Below, in pieces: positions 63,290 to 64,000 of a stretch of DNA of 64,000 nt. The notes beneath the pieces were generated by a model, which saw only the letters and a list, made by a program, of their open reading frames with translations, was not told the DNA's origin and searched no databases. Within the stretch, counting starts at the first letter, position 1. Every line of letters begins with the position of its first letter. Source of the stretch: Treponema sp. (GTDB taxonomy: Bacteria; Spirochaetota; Spirochaetia; Treponematales; Treponemataceae); assembly GCA_016286535.1 (NCBI GenBank), contig JAEESZ010000001.1, forward strand, positions 186,001 to 250,000. Direction: 5' to 3'. The position numbers and the translations under genes were made by a program.

Positions 63290-63903
63290 AAATAAACAGA
63301 ACCTATAGAAATCGGAATAAGTACATTATCAAAATCATTTAAAGGAAGCATTTCTAAAAACATTGCAACGACTGCTAAAATAAGGCTTACAAAGGTATTT
63401 CTGCAGTAACAGAATGATGCAATATAAACTGCAAAAAAACAGGTAAGGCTTCCGGCAACAGTTTTTCCGTGACAGCCGGGAATCTGAACTTTACCCATTA
63501 ATTTTCCGCCAAGACTTGCAAGCCCGTCTCCAAAAGAAAGGGCAAAAATTCCTACCGTTGCAGAAGGCAGAGGCAGGGTAAAAACAGCCAGCAGAATGCC
63601 AATAACCAGAGTAACAGGACCTAAAACAAATTTATTTTCATCTCTTTTTCTGGCGGCAGTTTCTGTAATTTTTGAAATTAAAGGGATAGGATGATTTTTA
63701 ATTCTTAAAAGTTCACTTACAGAATAAAAAACCAGGGCAAAAAGCAAAAGAAAGATAACAGGCCGGTAAAAATATTTTAAGGCAAGAGGCACAAAAGCAG
63801 AACAGATATGGATGGATTTTCTAAAAATCTCCTTTTTAAGACTGTTGATTCTCTGTCTGCTTATAATACCAGAAATAATATTATACTGTGCATCTTCTTT
63901 CAT
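63271..63903 (-). CDS. Polyprenol/diacylglycerol kinase-like (CTP-dependent) membrane protein
   Basis: 210 residues with about six transmembrane helices. F-R-K-S-I-H-I near the start, F-G-D-G-L-A-S-L-G-G-K-L-M-G-K and G-K-T-V-A-G-S are signatures of the SEC59/DGK1 and phosphatidate cytidylyltransferase-like group. It would phosphorylate a lipid alcohol in the inner membrane; the substrate is open. It follows the edge gene by 2 nt. Confidence 0.82.
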   Translation of the reverse strand: MKEDAQYNIISGIISRQRINSLKKEIFRKSIHICSAFVPLALKYFYRPVIFLLLFALVFYSVSELLRIKNHPIPLISKITETAARKRDENKFVLGPVTLVIGILLAVFTLPLPSATVGIFALSFGDGLASLGGKLMGKVQIPGCHGKTVAGSLTCFFAVYIASFCYCRNTFVSLILAVVAMFLEMLPLNDFDNVLIPISIGSVYFYISNM

Positions 63904-63905
63904 AC

Positions 63906-64000
63906 TTAGAACTTTTCTTTATCACTAATAGTTTTCTTAATATCAAGATAAATTGCAGGTTCAAATTCAGGAACTCTGTTTGTAATGTATTTTATATTCT
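63906..64000 (-). CDS. C-terminal end of a gene cut by the window edge
   Basis: About 30 codons (ending K-T-I-S-D-K-E-K-F) stay open to the window edge and stop 2 nt before the kinase-like gene. The amino-acid pattern (R-V-P-E-F-E-P-A-I-Y-L-D-I) looks coding. Too short to identify. Confidence 0.6.
   Translation of the reverse strand, partial: NIKYITNRVPEFEPAIYLDIKKTISDKEKF

Noticed and set aside
1..64000. tRNA, rRNA, CRISPR, IS or prophage
   Set aside because: No cloverleaf-like gene, rRNA motif, regularly spaced repeat array, transposase or integrase was seen in either strand.

Overview
The window looks like a chromosomal segment of a spirochaete, most probably a host-associated (gut or rumen type) Treponema. 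It is AT-rich. Many short genes carry spirochaete-style signal peptides or lipoboxes. It contains a DUF2259 secreted protein, a PerR-like Fur protein, a TrpR-like repressor, a long U32 peptidase and a def-fmt-PASTA neighbourhood of the treponemal kind. This is inferred from gene families and was not tested against a database. I found no rRNA, tRNA, CRISPR array, IS element or phage gene. No gene-free stretch exceeds 300 bases.

Layout. 1-5487 (minus): two tandem paralogous secreted beta-barrel-like proteins, a third barrel protein, a polysaccharide-deacetylase-like protein that has lost its metal site, a zinc-ribbon protein and a membrane-anchored LysM/M23 peptidase. 5596-20713 (plus): an FtsI-type PBP with a PASTA domain, a DUF115/MptE-like protein, a HisA-HisI-HisE fusion next to HisD, def, fmt, a kinase-less PASTA protein, an AroDE fusion with several catalytic residues replaced, rpiA, an RluA-type synthase, a ParC/GyrA-type subunit and a YigZ protein. 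20715-30065 (minus): HAD hydrolase, Lon, a kinase/phosphatase/FHA module, a DUF2974 hydrolase and a chemoreceptor. 30173-36318: perR, a giant ankyrin lipoprotein, trpR, mrp and putP.

36322-51281 is the most unusual part. It is a single minus-strand gene series that begins with a reduced type II secretion set (secretin GspD, ATPase GspE, GspF, pseudopilin GspG). It continues through three small or bitopic membrane proteins, two secreted or lipoprotein genes and a clostripain-like lipoprotein, and ends in a very large RHS/YD-repeat protein. The RHS reading frame is broken at an A9 tract. A -1 shift there joins two open frames into one protein of about 1979 residues with a signal peptide and a C-terminal domain resembling a cysteine peptidase. 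The arrangement suggests a dedicated secretion machine encoded with its own surface or secreted cargo, and possibly phase-variable or frameshifted expression.

51470-64000: a corA Mg2+ transporter with a leader ORF and palindrome, a SUMF1-like protein, a YfcE-type phosphodiesterase, hisC, a large unknown protein, ssb with a clear terminator, a U32 peptidase, a lamin-tail-like lipoprotein with an 18-bp repeat, DUF2259, a multi-pass membrane protein, a polyprenol/diacylglycerol kinase-like protein and a partial gene at the edge. Several operon-leading genes (trpR, the FHA gene, hisC, hisA-IE, lon, U32) have a -10-like element only 6-7 nt before the start codon and little or no Shine-Dalgarno sequence, which suggests leaderless transcripts.
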